From Rhizophagus irregularis (lineage: Eukaryota > Glomeromycota > Glomeromycetes > Glomerales > Glomeraceae), in contig NC_089449.1 in assembly GCF_026210795.1 (NCBI RefSeq), forward strand, positions 3,038,001 through 3,102,000: a stretch of 64,000 bases of DNA, read 5' to 3'. The notes under the pieces were generated by a model, which did not search any database, was not told the origin of the DNA, and saw only the letters and a list, made by a program, of their open reading frames with translations. The position numbers and the translations under genes were made by a program. Shown piece after piece: positions 1 through 10,170 of this stretch; position 1 is the first letter of the stretch, and the number at the start of each line of letters is the position of its first letter.

Positions 1-436
1 TGTATAAGAAAAAGGTTCCGGCAGTGTTCCGAATAACAATTAAGTCATCCTTTTTTTTGTAATACTCAAAGAAAAAAGAAATTTTTATAAATGATTATGT
101 GAGGTAGAAAAATATTCCGTTGTCTTAAATCGCAAAATGTAACATGTAACATAACATGACCTTAATTTCGTTATTAACGGACAAGGAATATGATCTTAAT
201 TTGATCCATATATTAATACGATATACCGCGGCGGTAACCACTTCTTAGCGTCGTATTAGGAACACCACCTTAGTATATTACCAATTGGAATTGTCCCATA
301 CCCAGATGCCCGACGACATTCTAGCAATACGTATATTTTATAGTTATCAGTGTTTATCTAGTTGCATGAACATGTGAATTTACACTATAACACTTCAAAA
401 AACAACCAATAATACTAGGAACGTGGCAACGTGCTA
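1..436. other. AT-rich non-coding stretch
   Basis: I see no gene, RNA or repeat structure that I can support here. The last nine bases (428-436, AACGTGCTA) are the left target-site duplication of the element that follows. Confidence 0.4.
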
Positions 437-1176
437 ATTTGGGGTGTGCGGTCAACTGATTAAATCAAAACTATATGTGGTCACACTGATTTTCAACTAG
501 GGAATGATTTTTGGCAAAAATTTGATCGACATTATAACTTTATAATAATATATAAATTAAATATAAAAAAATAATCTATTTTTTTTAGATGCTCAGTTCG
601 AATTTCTTTCTTTCTCCAAATTTTTTAAATATAAATCAGTTTTTCCATACCACAGCTACAAAGTTACGACATTTTTATTTACATCAACCAGCCAGTTAAA
701 AGTAGATACCAATTTAAATCATCAAACTGAAAAAAATTTCCAAACAATTATATCAGATGTAAGTTTTTTCATATTAAATGTAAGGAATAGTCTCGTAACT
801 TTGTTTGTATGGCTTTAATATTGATTTTTACAAAATTTCGCCTTAATATATTGAGCCGTTAGAGCTGTGCATCTAATTAAAGTTTGGAAAATAGCAATGG
901 GTATATACAAGTTATATAAACGTCGTTTTCAATTGAAGAATTGCAACAAAATTCGATCGGAAAAGCAAAAAAGGAGTCAGAGAGATAAAATAATTAATGA
1001 AATAAAAAATAATCAACGCTTTTTAAACAGTTTATTGAATAATTATAATAAAACAATTGTTAAATTGTTAATATAAGTGTATATGACTGAAAATTTTATA
1101 TGCAAAAAATCTTTAATAATAAATTTTTATATGGTACCATATATAGTTTTGATTTGATTAATTGACCGCACACCCT
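437..1176. mobile_element. Mutator-like non-autonomous element (MITE), 9-bp TSD
   Basis: About 740 bp bounded by inverted repeats of roughly 40 bp. The left end (441-482) contains GGTGTGCGGTCAA and later AAATCAAAACTATAT; the right end (1136-1175) reads the same on the other strand with a few mismatches. The 9-bp word AACGTGCTA lies directly outside both ends (428-436 and 1177-1185), as expected of a 9-bp target-site duplication, the size typical of the Mutator (MULE) superfamily. The only internal open frame (867-1076, 69 codons, Lys/Asn-rich) resembles no transposase I know, so I do not call it a gene. The superfamily is inferred from duplication length only. Confidence 0.75.
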
Positions 1177-1188
1177 AACGTGCTATGC

Positions 1189-1335
1189 TCTATAAAAATT
1201 TTTTAGAAAATTGATCACGTATCGGAGTTTTTTTGGAATTTTAGAAAATTGATCACATACCGGAGTTTTTTTTGGAATGAAAACTAAAAAAATGATCATT
1301 TATCGGAATTTTTCCCAGAAAATTTTTAATAGGGA
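1189..1335. mobile_element. Short palindromic MITE, family CTATAAAAATTTT, copy A
   Basis: A short element with ends of the type CTATAAAAATTTT and AAAATTTTTAATAGGG and an interior with TTGATCACGTATCGGAG and AATGATCATTTATCGGAA. Most of it is the reverse complement of copies B (26156-26256) and C (30461-30566), and it is related to copy D (45385-45485). Here the left part (about 1203-1239) is repeated in tandem (about 1241-1278), making this copy longer than the others. Confidence 0.65.
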
Positions 1336-2203
1336 TGTATTTTAAATAACACGGTTTAAAATTATTATTAAACACGTATATTATTTATTGTATGAGACTA
1401 ATTGCTTAGAAATCTAAAATCACTTCGTTGTTATCATTAAAACTATAAAGCGTTCTTTAGGAAAAGATTTGCTCTCATTTTCATCATTTTCAAATATCAT
1501 TTCGTATAAGTTCACTAACAAGAAATAATACTACCATCTTCATATTTAGTTACATGTTTCCATATATTGACATTGTAATTCATTTTACTGCCGAAATTTA
1601 ATAAGAAATAACTTTTAATTAAAAGATACAACTCCTCGACAACTGAGCAAAGTAAATATTGAGTTCGATTAACAAGTTATGATATAATTATATTACTAAT
1701 CATTTATTCAAGATTTCGCTGAATCTTTCGGACTTACGGAAAAGCATCATTTGACGATTTTCGAATCGATTCTTAAAAGGATTCAGCTTGCTAAATAAAG
1801 TTAAAGGCGATCAGCCTACTAACTATTCATTGAATATATAGATCACAACAATGTCATTAAATGTATAGATCACAATAATGTATATAGTCAAAGTTCCAAC
1901 TTCTTTGAAAAGTAAAAGCGAGCGAAAACACACAAGTCATCAATCTAAACAATGATCATACGTTCAAATAAAATAAGAGGTTACTAATCACTTTATTTCT
2001 AAAGATCTACTTCATTATAACTATGTCGAACTTATCTTGCGTTACCGTTAAAGACTCTAGATTTTGGCTTATTATTATTTGTATGAATCTTCAATCAATC
2101 TTATTTAGTCTCAACATATAAATAAGGAGCAAAAAAACCAAACTCTCTCTTGAAAAAAAGAAGAAAACAAATAAAACAAATTATATAACGTTTAAAATAA
2201 AAG
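1336..2203 (+). promoter_or_regulatory. Upstream region of MIF gene 1, shared with MIF gene 2
   Basis: Non-coding DNA ahead of the first MIF gene. Several stretches recur ahead of the second copy: TTTCAAATATCATTTCGTAT (near 1489 and 12013), GTGATCAGCCTA-type sequence (near 1806 and 12247), AATGATCATACGTT (1951 and 12333), and a TATA-like ATATAAAT (2116-2124 and 12433-12440) about 70-90 bp before each ATG. The shared order argues that the duplication included the promoter. The TATA assignment is inference. Confidence 0.55.
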
Positions 2204-2681
2204 ATGCCATACATCGAGGTTAAAACCAATGTTCAGGTAAACAAGTTTATGAAAATATGATTCTTCATCCTTATACATTCATATACTCTCTTCCTATTTC
2301 TTCTTTTTTCTCTCCCTTTCTCGTTACTCTATTTTTCTCTTTCGCTTACCTTTTCTTCACTTATTTCAATATCAACAGGTGCAAGACCACAAACAATTCA
2401 TTAGAGAATTAAGTTCCTACGCAGCCAATGTTTTCAACAAACCATATGTATGTGTTTCTCTTCAAGACAATCTCTCGATCATCTTTAATGATTCCGATGA
2501 CCCGGCTTACATTATTGGAGTTACATCTATCGGCATAGATGCTGCGACTAAAAAAAAATTGAGTAAGGAATTAAGTGAATTTTTGGAAAAAGAATTGAAA
2601 GCCAGTAGTGATCGTGGGTATATTTTCTTTTATGGTCCTGATGGAGCTAATGTAGGATGGAAGGGCAGTGTTTGTGGATAG
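2204..2681 (+). CDS. Macrophage migration inhibitory factor-like protein, copy 1
   Basis: Two exons, 2204-2236 and 2379-2681, with a 142-bp GT-AG phase-0 intron, give 111 residues; animal MIF has about 115. The protein begins Met-Pro-Tyr-Ile-Glu-Val, so Pro2, the N-terminal catalytic base of MIF tautomerases after Met removal, is present. Other family landmarks are KTNVQ, NKP followed by a YVCVSLQ strand, VTSIG and GYIFFYG..GANVGW near the C-terminus. Compared with human MIF, the CXXC redox pair is absent and the residue at the Asn97 position is Phe, so substrate preference probably differs. In animals MIF is a trimeric cytokine/tautomerase; the role in fungi is unclear. The start is fixed by the MP pair and the splice donor directly after the eleventh codon. 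A TATA-like site lies about 90 bp upstream. Confidence 0.93.
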
Positions 2682-4239
2682 TTGAGAGATGTCATTAAAA
2701 AAAATTTAGTTCTTTAAAAATTTCTCTTGAAAAAAATTTGATTATATATATATGTATATTTTGAAAAAAAATTGTTTCTTTTTATTTTTCTTTTCTTTTA
2801 AAAAAAAATTTGTTTATTTTACTTCATAGTTCAAATAATTTTGGAGGATTCACATGAGAATTACTAATTAAAGATACGAAATTGTATCTAGTATATTATC
2901 ATTTTTTTTGCAAATAAGTTTTATCAATAAAATATATATCTATTTTTATACTCTTTATCTTGAATTTTGAATCATTATAAATGATTTAATAAAGTAATAA
3001 AAGACATGTGAAAAGCAATATACAATAAAAAATGTAAGTTTGTAGTAATATTTGTATGTAAAATGAAAGGTTTACTAATAGGACTCAGAAATCTAATATA
3101 GGTCTTAGCCCTTTTTGCTAAAGAAAATCACATAATCCTAATTTTTAACTTTTTAAAAAATGGGCCAATTTGTTAAAAATGTGATTTATGACTTATTTCA
3201 GAGATTTCCAAAGTTCCTTTACTGAATAATTATTAAATTTTATTATTAATTGGGCTAATATTATAGATTTAATAATTTTGTAAGTTTAATAAAATTCAAT
3301 ATCTTATTGATTTTTATATAATAATAACAGAAAAAAGTTACCTGCTGATATATTAAAAAACTTTGTACAAAAATTTGAAAATCTTAAAGTAATAATTTTA
3401 ATTATATAATTTATATTAATATTTTATATTGACTTAATATTATATATTATTAATGTAAAAATCCATTCCAAATAGTTTAAAGCTTTTATCTATAATACTA
3501 TATTTAGATGCCACAAATATTAATATATTAGAATAAAGTCAACTTTCAATTGGCAATATTAAGAATTGGAATATAACAAACTAGATGCCAAGCCGTTATT
3601 ACTTATTAGAATATTTGCAATTTTACCTAATGATAATACTAAAAAAGCTTCTGAAAAATTTAAGGCTTATAAACCTTTTTATAAATCTTTAAAAAAAGTA
3701 CTATTAAAACTTTTATTATCAAGTATTAGTATAAATAATGTGATTATAAATAATGAAAGAATTTAATTTTATTCTTAAATTTTAGTTGTAATTTTTGATT
3801 AGCCAAAAAGCTGCAACATATTATTTCATCTACAAATCATTTACATCAAATTTTTCTGATTATTTTTATTTGATCAAAAGAAATAATCTTAATATTAATT
3901 TATAAGACAATAAAATAATATTACAAAATATAGTAATTATGTAATTACTATATAAAATTCTTGTAATTAAATTATTATTACCTTTACTAAAAATGTCAAT
4001 TTTGTATAGTGATTTTAAGAAGTTTGTGGTTACTTCAATCTCTTCTATTGAGAGAAATATTAGAATAACAGCATATTTTATTATAAATAGTGAGTTCTAA
4101 TTCTTTATTATTTTAAACTAAAGGTAAATAGATATTTACAACTAGTATTTTAATTTTACTAATTAAGCTTTTTTTATATTTAGTATTTCTTTGAAAATTA
4201 CTGATTATCATACACAAAATTTACTTTATACCGCCGCAA

Positions 4240-4690
4240 AAAATCATCGTCCCTGGCCAGGATCCTGAAAAATACATATGGAAGTCATAAATGATCGGCA
4301 AGATTTTGGCCTAAAATAAGCAACTTTTCAGGGCCAGAATTATGATAATGCTAGCCAGTATCAAAACGGACAATAAAATTTAGGCCAGCACTATCTAAAA
4401 AAGGCAAGATTTTCATAAAAATTTAGGTTCTTTTTAAGCAAACTCAAATTTGACCTTTTTATGTATTTTTTGGGGTCCTATAAGGCCGCACCAATTCAAT
4501 TTTTCGTTTAACATAACCCCTTCCCCCCTGTTTTTGGATTTTTTATGTAAAAAAAATACATATAATTTAGGCCAGAATTATACAAATCTTTAAGTCTTGA
4601 TCGGAATTATCATCCAAAATTTTTGCTCACTCTTTTGGTCAAAATTTTGGCCAATATTAATGGTAATTCTGGTCATGTATTGTATTTTAT
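4240..4690. repeat. Dispersed GGCCAGAATT words
   Basis: GGCCAGAATT, GGCCAGCA, GGCCAATA and close variants on both strands recur through this stretch (for example near 4336, 4371, 4570 and 4650). Related words appear near 33270, 44190 and 52140-52190. It looks like an old, degraded repeat; no ends can be defined. Confidence 0.35.
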
Positions 4691-4787
4691 GTATTATTTT
4701 TTGTCCTTTCCCTCCCCCCCCTAGATTGGGGCCCCTATGTTATGTAAAACAAAGAATTGGCTTAAAGCAGCCTAAGTGGAATTAATA

Positions 4788-4943
4788 CAGTCAACTCTTA
4801 TTATAACAAACTTTAGGGCCCAGATCTCAACTTCGCTATAAGACTATAATGAAAATTTTAAGAGAATTTGATTGGTTAATTCATTATGATAGCGAGGGGA
4901 AATTTATTATAGTTGTCTGAAAAATTCACTAAAGGTTTGACTG
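4788..4943. mobile_element. Tc1/mariner-like MITE with TA target sites
   Basis: A 156-bp element starting CAGTCAACTCTTATTATAAC and ending with the near-inverse AAAGGTTTGACTG, with TA directly outside both ends (4786-4787 and 4944-4945). CAGT termini and TA duplication fit the Tc1/mariner superfamily. No coding capacity. Confidence 0.6.
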
Positions 4944-5887
4944 TATAAATAATAATTTTCTTTATTATTTATATGTTAAAGTTTTAACAGAATGATAATT
5001 AATTTGTAGTTTAAATTTAGTATATAATAAAAATAGCATAGCATTTAATATTCAAAAACATGTATTATCAATATTAAGTTGGATTGTTTATATCATGATG
5101 CATTTTCTAGAATTACAAATCACTGAAATGCCCTTTCAGATCCAATTCTATTAGATTTCTTGACCATTTGAATTTTGAAATAATTTTCTTAAAATATTTA
5201 AGATCAGATAACTAAGTTGATCCAATTTATTCAAAAGTAAATAGGTATAAGTTGAATTTCTTCATAATATCTACATTCATTTCTATCTCAATTGCATAAT
5301 AATTTGCTTCCTTTTTTATATTTATTCTAGCATATTTCATCTGAATTTAGAGTGATATTAGTTTTGCTGTTATATATTTGCTTATTACATATTATAATAA
5401 AACTTTATTCTTATTATTGCTTTAATTAATACATATAAATGTTAATAAAATTTCATCCATAATTCAGGCCCAGATTTTGCAGTGGGAAACTAATAAAATG
5501 CTTTCATATACATTACTTTATGATTGCATTACATGATTGCATTACCATATAGACATAGTAAAATGGTAGATTTTTAATTCCCTTATAAAATTGCTCTTTT
5601 TTATCTACTTGTAATGAATTACTGTGCATCGCTAAAATATAGTGGATTTTAATCCTTCCAGTCTAATTTATAAAGATTTCACATAAATACATACTTTATT
5701 CACTGTCACGTGATGTTTACTTCTTTAATTAAAAAAAAACGTCGATACAGGATCTTAAAAAATGTTGCAGTATAAATAATATATGGAAAGATGAAGTGAA
5801 ACGAGAAATTCACAAAAGATTAAGTAGATTTCACGTTTATTTACGATAAAGTGACTGTCAAGGCATTGATTGATCCCAGATCCCAGT

Positions 5888-7205
5888 ATGACGTTGACAG
5901 TTATCAAAAGCCACCGTTATACATTAAGACCTAGACAGATCGTAGAACAGGAAAGGGAAAAAAGACAATATCGCTGTAGAAAAAATCTTTGGGAATTACC
6001 TCTTTCATTACATACATTCTATGAGTTATTATTCCCTGATTTCACTGCAATTGATTCAGATGGAGAAGCTATAATAACCAAGTTTCCAAACATAAACGTG
6101 AGTTCAATGGCCTAAGTGAGTATTGTGATACGGACTATTCTGAAACGGAGTCATCTAGCTCTGAGATTGATTCTTCCCGATCCTGAAACAGATTCTGAGG
6201 CTGAGGATGCTGAGGACGTGCCTCCTCCGATGATTATGGGTACAGCTGAATACCACGAACGATTTATTACCACATTTAGAGGTTTTCTTAGACAGGATGG
6301 TGATGACAATGATAATTTTATTTCCGCATTTTTCAATCGGAAATTAGCATAGAGCTCTTTGACTGAGCAATGGTTCTCTTCCGATTTAACTAGTCAACAC
6401 TCCAGAGTGGTGATCAGCCATTACGTCAATCCAGTGTAGATCACCAACTCGGAAGATTTTTTGCTGAGCCACGTTTTCACGCTTTCTCAAGAAAATATTT
6501 ATGCTAACCCAAGTCCCTATATTTTTTCCCAAACAAACATGAGAAAATGTGAAAGAAAGTCTACATGCAACACAGGACCTACTAAATAAGTTTAATATTA
6601 GCATCAAAAGCATACGTTATGAAAGGTTGAGGACTTCGCAATTTCGAGATCGCCAGGCGTAAAACCGACTGTGTAGATCTACAGTATATGTGAAAAGGTA
6701 TGAAAATTCCATTCTCATGTGCTTTCAAAGCTTTCTTGGCAACAGAAGACAAAGCTAATTACGCCATATACCTCCTTAACTTTTTCCCAACAAGATATAA
6801 AGCATGTAGTAGTATGTGGAAGTCCAGCCAACTTTCCCGCAAAAATTTTAAGGTATGTATATGCCAGAAATTATGTATGTGGGAGCGAGTTTTTTTCTCA
6901 CAATGGGCCTTGTATTTAGGAAAGTAAGATGTCTTCCAGTGCAGATAATGATATTATCAGTCTTAAATTCTGCTACCGTAATGCAGAAATAAAAATATAA
7001 TTTTCTCGTTTGAGATCTCTAAGAATAAAAAAGTTTCAGATCTTTAAAATGAAGTAAGAAAGAGTTGGAGCCAATTAATCGTGACGACTTCCTCCGTCAA
7101 ATTTATCCCGAGGAGAAGCCTACGCGAACAGAAGATAGGATTTTTTCCTATTTTAACGAGACACCTGATGATGAGGATCGTATTCACATCCGAATTCTTC
7201 CCTAA
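5888..7205 (+). pseudogene. Decayed protein-coding region of unknown family
   Basis: Several readable segments in changing frames suggest one dead gene. From the ATG at 5888 the frame reads MTLTVIKSHRYTLRPRQIVE and continues to a stop at 6113-6115. A Ser/Asp/Glu-rich stretch (about 6116-6177) reads in another frame, then an acidic segment and FITTFRGFLRQDGDDND (6245-6310) return to the first frame, ending at 6352. Further pieces are IPFSCAFKAFLATEDKANY (about 6703-6760), which must shift frame to join QQDIKHVVVCGSPANFPA, and PINRDDFLRQIYPEEKPTR (about 7072-7130). I do not recognise the family. Base composition is higher in G+C than the flanks, as expected of former coding DNA. Confidence 0.45.
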
Positions 7206-7484
7206 TGAGTAGGTAGGAATTTTTTATTCATACTATGAAATGGCGATGTAATTCGCAAATATTATTTTTTGTGTATCAGTTGTTCCGGCAACTTTTTTAT
7301 TTCAAAATAAAGTATTATTATTATTTTACCAGTACATGAGAACGAGTCACGTGTAATTATGCAATGCCTGTGCGACATAAAAATCTATATTAACGCTTGT
7401 TTTTTCCCAGAAATAAGTTATCTCTCTCCGAACGTAACACTATTTTTTTGTCCGAGCCAAATATCCCTATAAAAAAAACGTACT

Positions 7485-8941
7485 ATGTCAGATATTGAAG
7501 ATATACCTGCCTCCACTTCCTCCACAAGCGCTACTGGAAATGAGACGCTCACATTGACGGATGAAATAAAAAAATATGACACAGAAGCTCTTATCTCGTT
7601 TTTGCCGTGACTTCTTTGACTTGACCGAAGAAAGGCTTCGCAATGTTGGCTTAGGCTTGTGACCTTTGTAAAGTTCGCTAAGGAGTGTAAAGAGAAAAAG
7701 TTGAGGTCGTTCTCCTTGTACAAGACTAAGAAAGAGTTAAAGGAGGTGTTACGTAAGTACGGAATCGACAGCAATGAAATAACAAAAATTTCGCCCTTTG
7801 AACCAGATAGTGTTTCAACCCGTTATCCGCAATCCGTATCCGTGGACGGATATCCGCCATTTACGGCTATCCGGATAGGAATTTTTAAACGGATACGGAT
7901 GAGGATATCCGTAACGGATCATCCGGATTATCTGTATCACTAACGGATTATCCGGATATTATCATACGAACTTTTCTAATTTCGTTAGATCCTTCCACCT
8001 GGCTTCGGAGAAAATAGTTAGGTTAACTTTTTTTATTTCTTTTTTTTCGTTACTTTTTTTTGTTTCTTTTCACTAATTTTGTTTTTCTTCTTTAGATCCT
8101 TCGGTTCTTCGGCCACTTAAACTTTGGAGATATCGTAGTAAATCTCCATATATTTAGATTATTAAGAGTATCCGGGTGGATCCGTTAGGATATCCGGATA
8201 ATCTTCAATCCGTCACTACGGATATCCGGATTGTATTTTTATTAGACGGATCGGATTGTCGGGTGACGGATATTAAACGGATCGGATTGACGGATAACGG
8301 ATTATCCGCGGGTTGAAACACTAGAACCAGAGACTGTGGAAATTGACGATGAAGACGAGGAACAAGGCTGTGCGTTGCGAGTATATTTCCCCAATATTAT
8401 ACGCATCCATCTACATCGCCAAAAGAAAGGAATTACCATGGACCCCCAGTTCGAAGTTTTAGGCGAAGAAGCATCAGGCCGAGTCGATTACGCAATCAAG
8501 AAAATAATAGACGCCGTTAATGAGGAGTTGATAGCCATAACCGAGGGAAAACAAAAGGATTGGTAGCGAGATTCATGCAGAACATAATGCAACTCGAAAG
8601 CTCTCACTATACAAACACAAGAAAGAGGAAAGCATCCGTGGCATTTGACTATTCATAATAATCTAAATATCCATTAGTAATTGAGTCTTCTAACTCAATG
8701 ACGTACTTATTAGAATTGTTAGTAAATTGTGACCGCAGGTAGAGCTTGTGTGATTTTTTATCAATCGTTCGTATATACTAACTCGTGTCTTTCTTTGTTT
8801 AGCCTCGGACTGGTACTTCCTCATGTACACACCGGAAAGGATTTATTGCTCGAAAGACGATTATCACATAGTACTTACCGAGAAAATAATGAAAGATGAT
8901 GCGGAATTTCGCCGTGGTGTTAAAAAGGTTATAGGAGTGTA
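7485..8941 (+). pseudogene. Broken SAM-like repetitive-family gene, copy 1
   Basis: Translations in order are MSDIEDIPASTSSTSATGNE (7485), ISFL then a stop, DFFDLTEERLRNVGLGL (about 7610-7660, SAM-like), KECKEKKLRSFSLYKTKKEL (7683-7740), then EVLRKYGIDSNEITKISPFE. A 516-bp element interrupts the frame, which resumes at 8324 with EPETVEIDDEDEEQG, TMDPQFEVLGEEASGRVDYA (8432-8490) and NEELIAITEGKQK. The tail reads SDWYFLMYTPERIYCS and KDDAEFRRGVKKVIG up to a stop near 8940. From memory, proteins of this layout form a large expanded family in Rhizophagus; their function is unknown to me. This copy is dead: early stop, frameshifts, an internal deletion, the insertion, and extra DNA at about 8656-8800. 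Confidence 0.7.
7808..8323. mobile_element. hAT-type MITE, 8-bp target-site duplication
   Basis: 516 bp with perfect 15-bp inverted ends: TAGTGTTTCAACCCG (7808-7822) and its reverse complement (8309-8323). The 8-bp word GAACCAGA lies immediately outside both ends (7800-7807 and 8324-8331), the duplication size of hAT transposons, and the ends begin TAGTG as in many hAT elements. The interior is rich in GGATATCCG-type palindromes near both ends and has a pyrimidine-rich tract followed by TTAGATCC..CTTCGGC (about 8030-8120). It has no transposase, so it must be mobilised in trans. It sits inside the host pseudogene at a Glu-Pro-Glu codon run, so the original junction can be deduced. Confidence 0.88.
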
Positions 8942-9640
8942 AGGAAAAAAAGAAGCGCTTTTTCTCCTTGTACAAGACTAAAAAAAGACTTAATGGAATA
9001 TATTATTCGCACTGGTAAGTTTTTAAACGCCACATAGCCTCAGAATTTATACGCAGACACTACTATATTCAAGCTACGCGTTGCGAGTAATATTTCGATT
9101 ATCCTTCGCGCTTCGCTCAATATTTTTAAGATGATAACAGAAAAAGCACCTTGGCTTCTCAGCTTGAAATTGTTAATGAAGAAAATATCGGACGGTTGAT
9201 TACGCAATTAAGGCCCTTGAAGAACTAATTTGTGTAACCGGGGAGAAGCTTCATTAAATATTCATGGATTTGTGCAGAATTTAATCCAACACAAAAGTGC
9301 GTTGCAAGTTAACAAGAAGAGACGTTCGTAAGGCGAATAATGCATTTGGAGACTACTATGATTATATCTACGGAATCGCCACAACAGCTACAGTTTGGTA
9401 TTTCATCCTCTAAAGATGGACTTTTAGCTATTCATAATGCCGAAAAGTTCATGCTTCGGACGGAATATCTTGTACAAATAAAAATCCTCTTAATATTCGC
9501 TTTTCCGAGTCTGCACTTAAAGAAGGTTCGGGGGGAGGCGTAAAACTTGAAGCAGGTGATGTAGAATTATTAAAGGATAGGGTGGATGTAGAAAGAGAGA
9601 AAAGCAACAGGTCCAGGGATATTTCGAAATACAGGAGTAA
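8942..9640 (+). pseudogene. Broken SAM-like repetitive-family gene, copy 2 (tandem)
   Basis: Directly after copy 1 a second, more decayed relative can be read. FFSLYKTKKRLNG (about 8958-9000) corresponds to RSFSLYKTKKELKE of copy 1; RTVDYAIKALEELICVTGEK (about 9190-9250) to GRVDYAIKKII..NEELIAITEGK; then YYDYIYGIATTATVWYF (about 9352-9402), KDGLLAIHNAEKFMLRTEY and GDVELLKDRVDVERER (about 9556-9602). Frameshifts separate the pieces. The order matches copy 1, so this is a tandem duplicate or a neighbouring family member, not a continuation. Confidence 0.55.
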
Positions 9641-9846
9641 TCGGCCGTATGACACTTCGCATGTATGTTAGCATGGAATCAAATTCCCTAGGGCATCATC
9701 ATCATGAATCACTGACTTACTACCCAATCCTTTGTATTTATTTTTCGCATGGTTTAAAATTTTTTCTTGGCAAAGTTTCAAATTTGAACGAAAGTGCACG
9801 TTAATTTTTGTTTTTTGAATATATTGTATAAACAGTGTTATCAAAC

Positions 9847-10170
9847 ATGACATCAGAGCTTGAATTATTGAGACAGAAAGTTGTTGAGCTTATGGCTGAG
9901 AATGCCGAGATTTAGGCAGAGAATGCAAAGCTAAGATAGGTTGTGGAGGAATAGATTGATCACGAGAAAAAAGATAGAAAAATTCATTTGATTCAAAATA
10001 TATTGTGTATACATCACATGTATGTGTATGTGTATATAAATTTTAATAAAACAACAAAAATAAGGAGGAAGGAGAAAATGCCGAGCTCAAGAGTAGAATC
10101 AAAAAGTAAAATAGACACTACCAATCTTGTAGCTGAGAATTCTGAGCTTAACTAAAGTTTCGAAATTGAA
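9847..10170 (+). pseudogene. Coiled-coil protein fragment with nonsense codons
   Basis: From the ATG at 9847 the frame reads MTSELELLRQKVVELMAENA and then AENAKLR with TAG codons interrupting. About 110 bp later (10072 on) ENAELKSRIKK continues the heptad pattern, followed by EN-type remnants and more stops. This is the start of a Leu/Glu/Ala/Asn coiled coil of the kind found in many expanded Glomeromycotina proteins. The interruptions could be CAG to TAG changes. No function can be assigned. Confidence 0.5.

Larger units (their letters stand above)
2682..5887. other. Intergenic region with repeats only
   Basis: AT-rich DNA with no convincing gene. The first 200 bp resemble the sequence after MIF gene 2, including TTTTGGAGGATTCAC near 2840 and 13010, and probably belong to the duplicated unit. 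Small Lys/Leu-rich frames at 3566-3766 and 4597-4785 lack family features and are not called. Two repeat features are listed separately. Confidence 0.4.

Noticed and set aside
867-1076. 69-codon Lys/Asn-rich frame inside the first MITE
   Set aside because: Low-complexity translation typical of AT-rich DNA, no start context and no transposase motif.
6151-6336. Minus-strand frame rich in Ser and Ala
   Set aside because: Antisense of the acidic segment of the dead gene on the plus strand.
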